Assembly (NCBI RefSeq): GCF_018323985.1
Contig: NZ_AP024590.1
Coordinates: 1,302,001-1,366,000 of the forward strand
Length of the DNA: 64,000 nt
Direction of reading: 5' to 3'
Source: Enterobacter kobei
GTDB lineage: Bacteria; Pseudomonadota; Gammaproteobacteria; Enterobacterales; Enterobacteriaceae
Within the stretch, counting starts at the first letter, position 1; each line of letters starts with the position of its first letter. The position numbers and the translations under genes were made by a program. Of the stretch, positions 45,570 through 54,968 are shown piece by piece. Below the pieces are notes generated by a model. The model made no database searches. It was given only the letters and a program-made list of their open reading frames with translations, and was not told the DNA's origin.

Positions 45570-47553
45570 GCACTTTCTTCGCTTTCGCTACCACGTTTTC
45601 GACAGTAAAGCCGAAGTACGGGAACAGCTTGTCCGCTGGTGCGGATTCACCGTAGCCGGTCATGCCGACAATCGCCCCTTTCAGCCCGACGTATTTGTAC
45701 CAGTAGTCGGCAATACCCGCTTCCACCGCCACGCGCGCGCTGACGTCTGACGGCAGCACCGACTCGCGGTACTCCTCATCCTGCGCATCAAAAATGTCGG
45801 TAGAGGGCAGGGATACCACTCGCACCTTATGGCCTTCTTCACGCAGCTTCGCCGCCGCATTGACGGTGATCTCCACTTCTGAGCCGGTGGCGATAAGGAT
45901 AATATCCGGCGTACCCTCCGCATCCTGCAAAATGTAGCCGCCGCGGGAAATGGCTTTTACCTGCTCCGGCGTACGCTCCATCTGCGCCAGGTTCTGACGG
46001 GAGAGGATCAGTGCCGTCGGGCCGTTGTGACGCTCAATGGCCAGCTTCCAGCCCACGGCCGCTTCCACCTGATCGCACGGACGCCAGGTGCTGAAGTTTG
46101 GCGTCAGGCGCAAGCTGGCGAGCTGTTCAACCGCCTGGTGCGTCGGACCATCTTCCCCCAGACCGATGGAGTCATGGGTATAGACCATGATCTGCCGCGC
46201 CTTCATCAGTGCCGCCATACGCGCCGCATTACGCGCATATTCCACGAACATCAGGAAGGTGGCGGTATAAGGTACAAAGCCGCCGTGATGGGCGATACCG
46301 TTGGCGATAGCGGTCATGCCGAATTCGCGCACGCCGTAGTGAATGTAGTTCCCGGCAGGATCTTCTTTCAGCGACGTCGAGCCGGACCAGATGGTCAGGT
46401 TACTGGGTGCCAGATCCGCTGAGCCGCCCAGCAGTTCCGGCAGCGCCGGGCCATACTGGTTCAGGGCGTTTTGCGACGCTTTACGGCTGGCGATCTTCGC
46501 GGGTTCGGCCTGCAGTTTTTCGATGTACTGCTGGGTCAGCTGTTCCCAGTTTTCCGGCAATCCACCGCTCATACGGCGGCTGAACTCTGCGGCCAGTTCC
46601 GGGTGCGCTTTTTTATAAGCGGCAAACTTCTCATTCCACGCCTGCTGGGCTTTCTCGCCGCGCTCGCGGGCATCCCAGGCCTGATAAATGTCTTTCGGGA
46701 TCTCGAACGGCCCGTGTTTCCAGCCCAGTTTCTGACGGGTGAGGGCAACTTCTTCTTCCCCCAGCGCTGCGCCGTGAGATTCCTCTTTACCCGCTTTGTT
46801 CGGTGAGCCAAAACCAATCACCGTGCGGCAGATAATCAGCGACGGCTTATCGGTTACGCTCTGCGCTTCCTGAATCGCTTTTTTCAGCGCTTCTGGATCG
46901 TGACCATCAATTTCATGCACCACATGCCAGTGATAGGCTTCGAAACGCTTCGCCGTGTCATCGGTGAACCAGCCTTCGGTTTCGCCATCAATAGAGATGC
47001 CGTTGTGATCGTAGAAGCCAATCAGCTTGCCCAGACCCAGCGTACCCGCCAGCGAACACACTTCATGGGAAATCCCTTCCATCAGGCAACCATCGCCCAT
47101 GAACACATAGGTGAAGTGATCGACGATGTCATGGCCCGGCTGGTTAAACTGCGCCGCCAGCGTACGTTCCGCAATCGCCAGACCGACGGCGTTGGCCAGC
47201 CCCTGACCCAGTGGGCCGGTGGTGGTTTCCACGCCCGGCGTGTAGCCGATTTCCGGGTGGCCCGGCGTTTTAGAGTGCAGCTGACGGAAGTTTTTCAGCT
47301 CTTCAATCGGCAGATCGTAGCCTGAGAGGTGCAGCAGACTGTACAGCAGCATTGAGGCGTGGCCGTTCGACAAAATAAAGCGGTCGCGGTCATACCAGGT
47401 CGGATCGGTCGGGTTGTGCTTGAGGAAGTCATTCCACAGCACTTCCGCAATATCGGCCATGCCCATCGGCGCACCGGGGTGCCCGGAATTGGCTTTCTGT
47501 ACCGCGTCCATACTCAGGGCGCGGATGGCATTGGCAAGCTCTTTACGAGACAT
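45559..47553 (-). CDS. tktB: Transketolase 2 TktB
   Basis: TktB moves two-carbon ketol groups in the non-oxidative pentose phosphate pathway, using thiamine diphosphate. The ATG at 47553 gives 664 residues (E. coli 667; the C-terminus is slightly shorter). The ThDP/Mg motif GDGCLMEGISHEV is near 154, and the transketolase signature near 465 reads GEDGPTHQAVEQLASLR. It follows talA by 20 bases; this pairing, and maeB beyond, is that of the stationary-phase TktB, not TktA. Confidence 0.97.
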   Translation of the reverse strand: MSRKELANAIRALSMDAVQKANSGHPGAPMGMADIAEVLWNDFLKHNPTDPTWYDRDRFILSNGHASMLLYSLLHLSGYDLPIEELKNFRQLHSKTPGHPEIGYTPGVETTTGPLGQGLANAVGLAIAERTLAAQFNQPGHDIVDHFTYVFMGDGCLMEGISHEVCSLAGTLGLGKLIGFYDHNGISIDGETEGWFTDDTAKRFEAYHWHVVHEIDGHDPEALKKAIQEAQSVTDKPSLIICRTVIGFGSPNKAGKEESHGAALGEEEVALTRQKLGWKHGPFEIPKDIYQAWDARERGEKAQQAWNEKFAAYKKAHPELAAEFSRRMSGGLPENWEQLTQQYIEKLQAEPAKIASRKASQNALNQYGPALPELLGGSADLAPSNLTIWSGSTSLKEDPAGNYIHYGVREFGMTAIANGIAHHGGFVPYTATFLMFVEYARNAARMAALMKARQIMVYTHDSIGLGEDGPTHQAVEQLASLRLTPNFSTWRPCDQVEAAVGWKLAIERHNGPTALILSRQNLAQMERTPEQVKAISRGGYILQDAEGTPDIILIATGSEVEITVNAAAKLREEGHKVRVVSLPSTDIFDAQDEEYRESVLPSDVSARVAVEAGIADYWYKYVGLKGAIVGMTGYGESAPADKLFPYFGFTVENVVAKAKKVLNV

Positions 47554-47573
47554 AGTTCTCTCCATGGCAAAAG

Positions 47574-48524
47574 TTACAGTTTGGCGGCAAGCAAATCTTC
47601 CAGGCTACGCTGATCGACAGCGAACTGGCGAATACCATCGGCGAGCTTCTCAACGGCCATCGGATCCTGATTATGCTCCCAGCGGAATTCCGCTTCCGTC
47701 AGCGGCGGCTGACGCTGGAACGTCTGGGAAGAGGGCACCAGCTTGCGCTCGACATCGCCTTCTTTTTCCTGCAGCTCTTTAAGCAGAGCAGGGGAAATGG
47801 TCAGACGGTCACAGCCCGCCAGCGCGAGGATCTGTTCGATACGGCGGAAGCTGGCCCCCATCACGATGGTTTCAAAGCGGTTACGCTTATAGAAATCGTA
47901 GATATTGCGTACGGACTTCACGCCCGGATCTTCCTCGACCACATAGGGTTCCATCGGTTTTCTGTCCTGATACCAGTCGTAAATACGGCCCACGAATGGC
48001 GAAATCAGGTACACGCCCGCTTCGGCGCAGGCACGGGCTTGTGCAAAGGAGAACAGCAGGGTGAGGTTACATTTGATGCCCTGTTTTTCCAGTTCCTCAG
48101 CGGCGCGGATCCCTTCCCAGGTGGAGGCCAGTTTGATGAGGATGCGGGACTTATCGATGCCCTGTTCTTCATACAGCTCCACCAGGCGCAGCGCTTTGGT
48201 CATGCTTTTTTCTTTATCAAACGAGAGGCGGGCGTCCACTTCGGTGGAGACACGCCCCGGAATGCTTTTCAGAATTTCCGCACCGATATTGACCGCCAGT
48301 TTGTCGCTGGCTTCCGCCACAATCTGCTCCTGCGTCTTCCCGCGCTGTTTACCGTATTCCAGCGCGTCATCAACGAGGTGGGAGAAGTGCGGCAGCGCAG
48401 CGGCCTTCAGCAGCAGAGAGGGGTTGGTAGTGGCGTCTTCCGGCTGATAACTGCGGATGGACTCGATATCGCCGCTGTCAGCAACGACGGTGGTGAATTT
48501 TTTGATGCCGTCTAAATAATTCAT
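47574..48524 (-). CDS. talA: Transaldolase A TalA
   Basis: TalA transfers a dihydroxyacetone unit between sugar phosphates. It has 316 residues, the E. coli length. The Schiff-base Lys is in RILIKLASTWEG (near 131) and the early signature is EDATTNPSLLLKA. It is the first gene of talA-tktB, an RpoS-dependent pair in E. coli, and diverges from maeB across 281 bases. Confidence 0.98.
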   Translation of the reverse strand: MNYLDGIKKFTTVVADSGDIESIRSYQPEDATTNPSLLLKAAALPHFSHLVDDALEYGKQRGKTQEQIVAEASDKLAVNIGAEILKSIPGRVSTEVDARLSFDKEKSMTKALRLVELYEEQGIDKSRILIKLASTWEGIRAAEELEKQGIKCNLTLLFSFAQARACAEAGVYLISPFVGRIYDWYQDRKPMEPYVVEEDPGVKSVRNIYDFYKRNRFETIVMGASFRRIEQILALAGCDRLTISPALLKELQEKEGDVERKLVPSSQTFQRQPPLTEAEFRWEHNQDPMAVEKLADGIRQFAVDQRSLEDLLAAKL

Positions 48525-48805
48525 GCTAAATACTCCTTAAAAAGCAAATGCTTACGCTAGTGTGTTACTGCACACTTTTGTGAAGTGGTTCACGAGCCTG
48601 ATAAAAAAGCATAGCAGACAGGGGCTGGCTTGCTGGCGAAGGGGTGTAACAGCACTGTTATAATTTGATAACAAATTTGCTTTTGGATTGGTAAGACTTT
48701 GGCGGTGTTCAAAGTTTATCGACCGTCATGGGGCGATACTGGTCGGTGCATCAGGATAGCTATCACGCTTCACCCCTACTAACGATACGTGAAAGGATCA
48801 CCAAA

Positions 48806-51085
48806 ATGGATGAACAACTAAAACAGAGCGCATTGGATTTTCACGAATTCCCGGTTCCCGGCAAAATTCAGGTCTCCCCCACCAAACCGCTGGCGACACA
48901 GCGAGACCTCGCGCTGGCCTACTCACCGGGTGTGGCCGCGCCCTGCCTTGAAATCGAAAAAGATCCGCTGGCGGCTTACAAATACACCGCGCGCGGCAAC
49001 CTGGTGGCGGTAATTTCCAACGGTACCGCCGTGCTTGGCCTCGGCAATATCGGCGCGCTGGCGGGCAAACCGGTGATGGAAGGCAAGGGCGTACTGTTTA
49101 AAAAATTCGCCGGTATCGACGTGTTCGATATCGAAGTGGACGAACTGGATCCCGACAAACTGATCGACGTGGTGGCCTCGCTGGAACCGACGTTCGGTGG
49201 GATCAACCTGGAAGACATCAAAGCGCCCGAGTGTTTTTACATCGAGCAGAAGCTGCGCGAGCGCATGAACATTCCGGTCTTCCATGATGACCAGCACGGC
49301 ACCGCCATTATCAGCACCGCGGCGATTTTAAACGGCCTGCGAGTGGTGGAAAAAAATCTCTCTGACGTGCGCATGGTGGTGTCCGGTGCGGGTGCTGCCG
49401 CCATTGCCTGTATGAACCTGCTGGTCATGCTCGGCATGCAGAAGCACAACATTGTGGTGTGCGACTCTAAAGGTGTGATCTACAAAGGCCGCGAGCCGAA
49501 CATGGCGGAAACCAAAGCCGCGTACGCCATTGATGATGATGGCAGACGCACCCTCGCGGATGTCGTGAAGGATGCCGATATTTTCCTCGGCTGTTCCGGA
49601 CCGAAAGTGCTCACGCCGGAGATGGTCAAAGAGATGGCGCGTCAGCCGCTGATCCTCGCGCTGGCTAACCCGGAACCGGAGATCCTGCCGCCGCTGGCAA
49701 AAGAAGTGCGCCCGGACGCCATTATCTGTACCGGTCGTTCTGACTACCCCAACCAGGTGAATAACGTCCTTTGCTTCCCGTTCATTTTCCGTGGTGCGCT
49801 GGACGTGGGTGCCACTGCCATCAACGAAGAGATGAAGCTGGCCGCCGTGCACGCCATTGCTGAACTGGCCCATGCCGAGCAGAGCGAAGTGGTGGCCTCT
49901 GCCTATGGCGATCAGGATCTGAGCTTCGGCCCTGATTACCTGATCCCGAAACCTTTCGATCCGCGTCTGATCGTCAAGATCGCTCCGGCCGTCGCCAAAG
50001 CGGCGATGGACACCGGCGTGGCCACCCGACCGATCGCTGACTTCACCGCTTACATCGACAAGCTGACGGAGTTTGTCTACAAAACCAATCTGTTCATGAA
50101 GCCGATTTTCTCCCAGGCACGCAGTGAACCGAAACGTGTGGTGCTGGCGGAAGGGGAAGAAGCGCGGGTGCTGCATGCCACCCAGGAGCTGATCACGCTG
50201 GGGCTGGCGAAGCCGATCCTGATTGGTCGTCCGGGCGTCATCGAAATGCGTATTCAGAAGCTGGGGCTGCAAATCAAAGCCGGCGTCGATTTTGAGATCG
50301 TTAACAACGAATCGGATCCGCGCTTTAAAGAGTACTGGAACGAATACTACGGCATCATGAAACGCCGGGGGATCACCCAGGAGCAGGCGCAGCGCGCGGT
50401 GATCGGCAATGCAACGGTGATCGGCGCGATCATGGTACAGCGCGGTGAAGCGGATGCGCTGATCTGTGGCACCATCGGCGATTATCATGAGCATTTCAGC
50501 GTGGTACAGCAGCTTTTCGGCTATCGTGACGGCGTAAACGCGGCGGGGGCGATGAACGCCTTACTGCTGCCGAGCGGCAACACCTTTATTACCGACACCT
50601 ACGTGAACGACGATCCGACGCCGGAACAGCTGGCGGAGATCACCCTGATGGCGGCAGAAACCGTGCGCCGCTTCGGTATCGAGCCGCGCGTGGCACTACT
50701 GTCGCACTCTAACTTTGGTTCCTCCAACTCACCGGCGGCCTGCAAAATGCGCGACACGCTGGCGCTGGTGCGCGAACGTGCGCCGGAGCTGATGATCGAC
50801 GGGGAGATGCACGGCGATGCGGCGCTGGTGGAAAGCATTCGTCAGGATCGTATGCCGGACAGCCCGCTGAAAGGCTCGGCGAATATTCTGGTGATGCCAA
50901 ACGTGGAGGCGGCGCGTATTAGTTACAACTTACTACGCGTCTCCAGTTCAGAAGGCGTTACCGTCGGCCCGGTGCTGATGGGGGTGGCAAAACCAGTGCA
51001 TGTGCTGACGCCAATCGCCTCCGTGCGTCGTATCGTTAACATGGTCGCGCTGGCCGTAGTCGAAGCGCAGACGCAACCGCTGTAA
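48806..51085 (+). CDS. maeB: NADP-dependent malic enzyme MaeB
   Basis: MaeB decarboxylates malate to pyruvate, producing NADPH. The ATG at 48806 follows AAAGGATCACC and gives 759 residues, the E. coli length. The first 430 residues are the malic-enzyme domain (YSPGVAAPC, HDDQHGTAII, VVSGAGAAAIAC); the C-terminal 330 are a phosphotransacetylase-like domain thought to be regulatory. In E. coli eutS follows; here ybdJ does. Confidence 0.98.
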   Translation: MDEQLKQSALDFHEFPVPGKIQVSPTKPLATQRDLALAYSPGVAAPCLEIEKDPLAAYKYTARGNLVAVISNGTAVLGLGNIGALAGKPVMEGKGVLFKKFAGIDVFDIEVDELDPDKLIDVVASLEPTFGGINLEDIKAPECFYIEQKLRERMNIPVFHDDQHGTAIISTAAILNGLRVVEKNLSDVRMVVSGAGAAAIACMNLLVMLGMQKHNIVVCDSKGVIYKGREPNMAETKAAYAIDDDGRRTLADVVKDADIFLGCSGPKVLTPEMVKEMARQPLILALANPEPEILPPLAKEVRPDAIICTGRSDYPNQVNNVLCFPFIFRGALDVGATAINEEMKLAAVHAIAELAHAEQSEVVASAYGDQDLSFGPDYLIPKPFDPRLIVKIAPAVAKAAMDTGVATRPIADFTAYIDKLTEFVYKTNLFMKPIFSQARSEPKRVVLAEGEEARVLHATQELITLGLAKPILIGRPGVIEMRIQKLGLQIKAGVDFEIVNNESDPRFKEYWNEYYGIMKRRGITQEQAQRAVIGNATVIGAIMVQRGEADALICGTIGDYHEHFSVVQQLFGYRDGVNAAGAMNALLLPSGNTFITDTYVNDDPTPEQLAEITLMAAETVRRFGIEPRVALLSHSNFGSSNSPAACKMRDTLALVRERAPELMIDGEMHGDAALVESIRQDRMPDSPLKGSANILVMPNVEAARISYNLLRVSSSEGVTVGPVLMGVAKPVHVLTPIASVRRIVNMVALAVVEAQTQPL

Positions 51086-51094
51086 GCTAACATC

Positions 51095-51118
51095 CACCCT
51101 CCCGGTGACGGGAGGGTG
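51095..51118. terminator. Hairpin between maeB and ybdJ
   Basis: CACCCTCCCG / CGGGAGGGTG, a perfect ten-base stem with a four-base loop and no clear T-run. It may end both convergent transcripts. Confidence 0.5.
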
Positions 51119-51122
51119 AGAC

Positions 51123-51374
51123 TTATTCGGCAATCGAGAACCAGCGACGCCAGATAAAGCGCAGCAGCAGATACTCCAGCGTACCCAGCAGTAAAAACCA
51201 CGCGCACAGGAACAGGGTGTAAAACTGGCTGGCATCCATCAGATGAAAGAGGCCGATCAGCTTTTGTACCAGCGCCGTACCGGGGGAGGGCACCGGCAGC
51301 AGCAAACAGGAGAGGAACGCCAGCAGCAGGATCCCGGCGGCGGTCATCAGCGATTCAAGGGGATGTTTCGTCAT
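51123..51374 (-). CDS. ybdJ: YbdJ, small DUF1158 membrane protein
   Basis: An 83-residue inner-membrane protein (E. coli 82) with two hydrophobic segments (AAGILLLAFLSCLLLPV and FYTLFLCAWFLLLGTLEYLLL) and a conserved end FIWRRWFSIAE. The function is unknown. It follows ybdK on the same strand after 64 bases, as in E. coli. Confidence 0.93.
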   Translation of the reverse strand: MTKHPLESLMTAAGILLLAFLSCLLLPVPSPGTALVQKLIGLFHLMDASQFYTLFLCAWFLLLGTLEYLLLRFIWRRWFSIAE

Positions 51375-51438
51375 GGTGTTAATCGTCAGTTAAAACGCCA
51401 TTAGAAGTCATTTGCGACAGCGGTGCAATCATCGGGCC

Positions 51439-52557
51439 TCAGCCCGACGCCCAGATCTCGGTATGTTTCTCCACCAGCCCAAACAGCGACCCCCCCTCCG
51501 CCACAAAATCACGCATCAGCTGTGCCTCGCTTTTACCCCGTTTCACAAAGCGCGACAGCTCATCCAGCGCGCTGCCAGCGTTGAGTTTATCCGCATAAGG
51601 CGCCACCTTCTCCAGCAACCGGGCAATGTCGTCTTTGATGGTGATCTGATCGCCGGTATGCACGTCCGTGATAATGCCCTCAAAGCCGAAGCGGCAGGCC
51701 TGAAAACGGTTAAATTTATACAGCAGATAATCGCGCTCCTGCATTTTGTAAGGCCGTTCGGCGAGCAGCCAGTGCGCGGTGGCCTGGATCAGACCGGCGA
51801 CGTTAATGGCGTGCGACAGGGTTAACGGCGTATCCATCACCCGCACTTCGACAGTGCCAAAATTCGGGCTGGGGCGAATATCCCAGTGCAGATCTTTAAT
51901 GCTTTCAATCATGCTGGTATAGCTCAGACGACGGAACAGCCCTTCGAATTCTGACCAGTTGGTTACCCAGGGCGCATGACCGTTATCCGGGAAGGCGGAA
52001 AAGATATTTAAGCGCGACGAAGCAAAGTGCGTATCCGCCCCCTGCATATAGGGCGACGCCGCCCCCAGCGCGATAAAGTGCGGCACAAAACGCGACAGCC
52101 CGTGCATCAGATAGATAGCGTCATCGCCGTTGCGACAGCCAATGTGCACATGCTGACCAAATACCGTCGCCTGCTGCATCAGGTAGCCAAACATCTCAAG
52201 CGTGCGGGAATAACGCTCATCGTTGCAGATCTCCTGGCGCTGCCATTTCTGAAACGGATGCGTCCCGCCGCCGCAAATTTTTACATGATGCTCCGTCGCC
52301 GTTTGCAAAATGATGTGCTGCAACGCCCCCAGTTGACTGGCGGCCTGATGAATGTCGACGCACACGCCGGTGGCGATCTCCAGCATGCTCTCGGTGATGT
52401 CGTGCTTCACTTCCCCCGCACTGACCTGCGCCTTCATCGCCTCAATAAGCGTGGTCGAGTCCTGGCTTAAATCGTACCCCGGCGGGTTGACGATCTGCAG
52501 TTCCAGTTCAATGCCCAGGGTAAAGGGATCGGAGACATGAAAATCGGCTAACGGCAT
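51439..52557 (-). CDS. ybdK: YbdK, carboxylate-amine ligase (weak glutamate-cysteine ligase)
   Basis: YbdK is a GCS2-family ATP-dependent ligase that shows weak gamma-glutamylcysteine synthetase activity in E. coli. The ATG at 52557 gives 372 residues, the E. coli length; a GTG twelve bases earlier is possible. Signatures are LGIELELQIV (metal-binding glutamates), CGGGTHPFQKW and GQHVHIGC. ybdJ is downstream. Confidence 0.95.
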   Translation of the reverse strand: MPLADFHVSDPFTLGIELELQIVNPPGYDLSQDSTTLIEAMKAQVSAGEVKHDITESMLEIATGVCVDIHQAASQLGALQHIILQTATEHHVKICGGGTHPFQKWQRQEICNDERYSRTLEMFGYLMQQATVFGQHVHIGCRNGDDAIYLMHGLSRFVPHFIALGAASPYMQGADTHFASSRLNIFSAFPDNGHAPWVTNWSEFEGLFRRLSYTSMIESIKDLHWDIRPSPNFGTVEVRVMDTPLTLSHAINVAGLIQATAHWLLAERPYKMQERDYLLYKFNRFQACRFGFEGIITDVHTGDQITIKDDIARLLEKVAPYADKLNAGSALDELSRFVKRGKSEAQLMRDFVAEGGSLFGLVEKHTEIWASG

Positions 52558-52727
52558 AGCTACGCTCACATTTATCTGCTTTTTTATGAGTATAGACGGG
52601 GATTTATCGTCTTACTTCTCATCCCGAAAACGGATGCCCCTGAGTAAAACTAAAGCCGCCTGCCGCGCTTTCCTCCGGTACGGTAGCCTGATATAACAAA
52701 TTCATTACAACCCAATGAGGATGTCAC

Positions 52728-53411
52728 GTGCCAGAAATCAATGAATACGGTCAGACGGTAGGCGATCTGCTGCCGGAATGGCAGGGCGCGGCTGTGCTGC
52801 CGCGCAAGACATTATCCGGCCATTATTGCCGCCTGGATCCGCTGTCGACAGAACATGCCGCCGATCTGTTTGATGCCTATGCGCAGGCCGCCGACGAGCG
52901 TGACTGGACGTGGATGGCCAGCGATCGCCCTGCGTCGGTTGCGGATACTGCCGCCTGGATCGACGGCAAAGTGCAGGACAGCGCGCTGGTGCCTTATGCG
53001 GTCATCGATCTGAAAAGTGGTCGGGCGGTGGGGCTGGTGTGCTACATGGCAATCGATCGGGAAAACGGCACGGTGGAGATCGGTCATGTCACCTGGTCGC
53101 CGCGCATGCAGCAGACCGTGCTGGGCACCGAGGCGGTGTGGTTGCTGCTCAGCAATGCATTTGCCCACGCTTATCGTCGGGTGGAGTGGAAATGCGATTC
53201 CCTCAACCTCGCCTCTCGTCGTGCCGCCGAACGGCTGGGCTTCACTTTTGAAGGCCGCTTCCGGCAGAAAATTGTGCGTAAACAGCGTAACCGCGACAGC
53301 GACTGGCTGTCGATTATCGATACGGAATGGCCCGCGCGCGACGCGGCGATCCGCGCCTGGCTGGCGGAAGATAATTTTGACGCCCAGGGTAAGCAAAAGC
53401 GCAAGCTATAA
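52728..53411 (+). CDS. GNAT-family N-acetyltransferase (RimJ/RimL-like)
   Basis: A 227-residue acetyltransferase, starting with GTG after GAGGATGTCAC. The acetyl-CoA-binding region is around GHVTWSPRMQQTVLGTEAVWL, and the end of the fold is SLNLASRRAAERLGFTFEGRFRQ, typical of the RimJ/RimL group that acetylates proteins or small amines. The substrate cannot be told. It faces away from ybdK and converges on the ABC transporter operon. Confidence 0.87.
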   Translation: MPEINEYGQTVGDLLPEWQGAAVLPRKTLSGHYCRLDPLSTEHAADLFDAYAQAADERDWTWMASDRPASVADTAAWIDGKVQDSALVPYAVIDLKSGRAVGLVCYMAIDRENGTVEIGHVTWSPRMQQTVLGTEAVWLLLSNAFAHAYRRVEWKCDSLNLASRRAAERLGFTFEGRFRQKIVRKQRNRDSDWLSIIDTEWPARDAAIRAWLAEDNFDAQGKQKRKL

Positions 53412-53421
53412 GCGTTTTGTT

Positions 53422-53443
53422 CCCCTCTCCCTGGGGAGAGGGG
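53422..53443. repeat. Perfect CCCCTCTCCC hairpin
   Basis: CCCCTCTCCC-TG-GGGAGAGGGG, followed by GCAGGGGGAGGGG. This kind of element recurs between enterobacterial genes. It lies between convergent GNAT and ABC genes and may end both transcripts. Confidence 0.65.
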
Positions 53444-53458
53444 CAGGGGGAGGGGAGA

Positions 53459-54157
53459 TTAGCGGTGATCTCCCGCCACTATCGCCGCGCGATCGTAAAA
53501 CCGCTGGATCACGCCGTTCGCCATAAACGCCGCCCGGTCAGACATATGGGCGATGACGTCCGCATCATGGCTGACCAACAGATAGGTCATCTGGTGCGCC
53601 TCTTTCAGCGTATTCAGCAGGTTAAGGATTTCCGCCTGTACCGACATGTCCAGCGCAGAGGTTGGCTCATCGAGTAGCAGCAGACGCGGGCGCAGCAGCA
53701 GTGCGCGGGCGATAGCCACGCGCTGGCGCTGACCGCCGGACAGCTGATGCGGATAGCGCTGTGCTGCGTCGGCGGGGAGTCCCACCTCAGAGAGCGCTGT
53801 CGCCACCCGCGTGGCGCTATCCGCTTCGCCGTGGATGCGCAGCGGCTCGTCCAGCGTGCGGAAGATCGTATGGTTAGGATGCAGCGAAGCGTAGGGATCC
53901 TGAAATACCATCTGCACATTGCGACGCCGCACGCCCTGAAAGCGCAGGCCGGGTTTAACCGGCTCGTCGAACAGCGACACGCTACCCTGCCACTCACGCT
54001 GCAAACTAGCCAGCACGCGCAGAATAGTCGATTTTCCGCAGCCAGACTCGCCGATCAGGCTGAAGGTTTCCCCCGCCTGGATGCTGAAGCTGGCGGCGGA
54101 GACGGCGATTTTGTCTGCGAATTTGACCTGTAAATTATCGATATTAACGATGCTCAT
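53459..54157 (-). CDS. Oligopeptide/nickel-type ABC transporter, ATP-binding subunit 2
   Basis: A 232-residue ATPase of the DppF/OppF/NikE type. Walker A is GESGCGKS (near 37), the signature is LSGGQRQRVAIARA (near 144) and Walker B is LLLLDEPTS. It lacks the C-terminal oligopeptide extension seen in longer relatives. Its start overlaps the end of the first ATPase gene by 14 bases. It is the last gene of the five-gene operon. Confidence 0.92.
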   Translation of the reverse strand: MSIVNIDNLQVKFADKIAVSAASFSIQAGETFSLIGESGCGKSTILRVLASLQREWQGSVSLFDEPVKPGLRFQGVRRRNVQMVFQDPYASLHPNHTIFRTLDEPLRIHGEADSATRVATALSEVGLPADAAQRYPHQLSGGQRQRVAIARALLLRPRLLLLDEPTSALDMSVQAEILNLLNTLKEAHQMTYLLVSHDADVIAHMSDRAAFMANGVIQRFYDRAAIVAGDHR

Positions 54158-54968
54158 CGTTTAACTCCGCGCGATTTAACGTCGGTAACATCTGCCCGTA
54201 GGTGGTGGCGTTCGGACGACAGGTCCACAACGTGCGGGTATAGGGATGGGTGGCGGTGGAAAGCTGGCTGGCGGGCATTTCATCCACCTTTTGCCCCTGA
54301 TACATCACCAGCACGCGATGACAGTGCTGCGCCACCAGCGGTAAATCATGGCTGATCAGCAGCATGGCCATCTGTCGCTGTTCGCACTGCTCCACCAGTA
54401 ATTCGAGGATCTGATTACGCAGGCGCGCATCCAGCGCCGAGGTGGGCTCATCGGCGATCAGCACGCGCGGATTGTTGATCAGCGCAATGGCAATCATCAC
54501 CCGCTGTCCCATGCCGCCGGACAGCTCGCCCGGATAACGGTTGAGCACTGCCTCGTTCAGACCGACTGCCAGCACGGCGTCATAAATGCGATCCCGGCGC
54601 GCTGATTTGCTTAGGCGCTGGTGCAGCGTCAGGGCTTCTTCGATCTGGGCAAAAATGGTTTTTACCGGATTTAACGCATAGCGCGGATCTTGCAGGATCA
54701 TCGCCAGATGATTGCCGCGCAGCGCCCGCCAGCCCGCAGGCTTTAGCGTCAGCAGATCCTGGCCGCCGACGCTCAGTTCGGTGGCGCGCACCAGGCCCGG
54801 ACGACGCACCAGCCCCATCAGCGCACGGGCGGTCATCGATTTGCCCGAGCCGGATTCACCTACCAGCGCCAGCCGCTCATTGCCGAGCGTAAAGCTGACG
54901 TTTTTTACGACCTGTGCGGCCGGATAATCAATAGTCAGATCCTGCACGCGAACGTTAATATCAGTCAT
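54144..54968 (-). CDS. Oligopeptide/nickel-type ABC transporter, ATP-binding subunit 1
   Basis: A 274-residue ATPase of the DppD/OppD/NikD type. The ATG at 54968 overlaps the preceding permease stop by 8 bases; a longer frame upstream lies inside that permease gene and is rejected. Walker A is GESGSGKS, the signature reads LSGGMGQRVMIAIAL, and Walker B is VLIADEPTS. Confidence 0.92.
   Translation of the reverse strand: MTDINVRVQDLTIDYPAAQVVKNVSFTLGNERLALVGESGSGKSMTARALMGLVRRPGLVRATELSVGGQDLLTLKPAGWRALRGNHLAMILQDPRYALNPVKTIFAQIEEALTLHQRLSKSARRDRIYDAVLAVGLNEAVLNRYPGELSGGMGQRVMIAIALINNPRVLIADEPTSALDARLRNQILELLVEQCEQRQMAMLLISHDLPLVAQHCHRVLVMYQGQKVDEMPASQLSTATHPYTRTLWTCRPNATTYGQMLPTLNRAELNDEHR

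Noticed and set aside
49328..50494. 388-residue open frame opposite maeB
   Set aside because: Antisense shadow; maeB on the other strand is full length and near-identical to E. coli.
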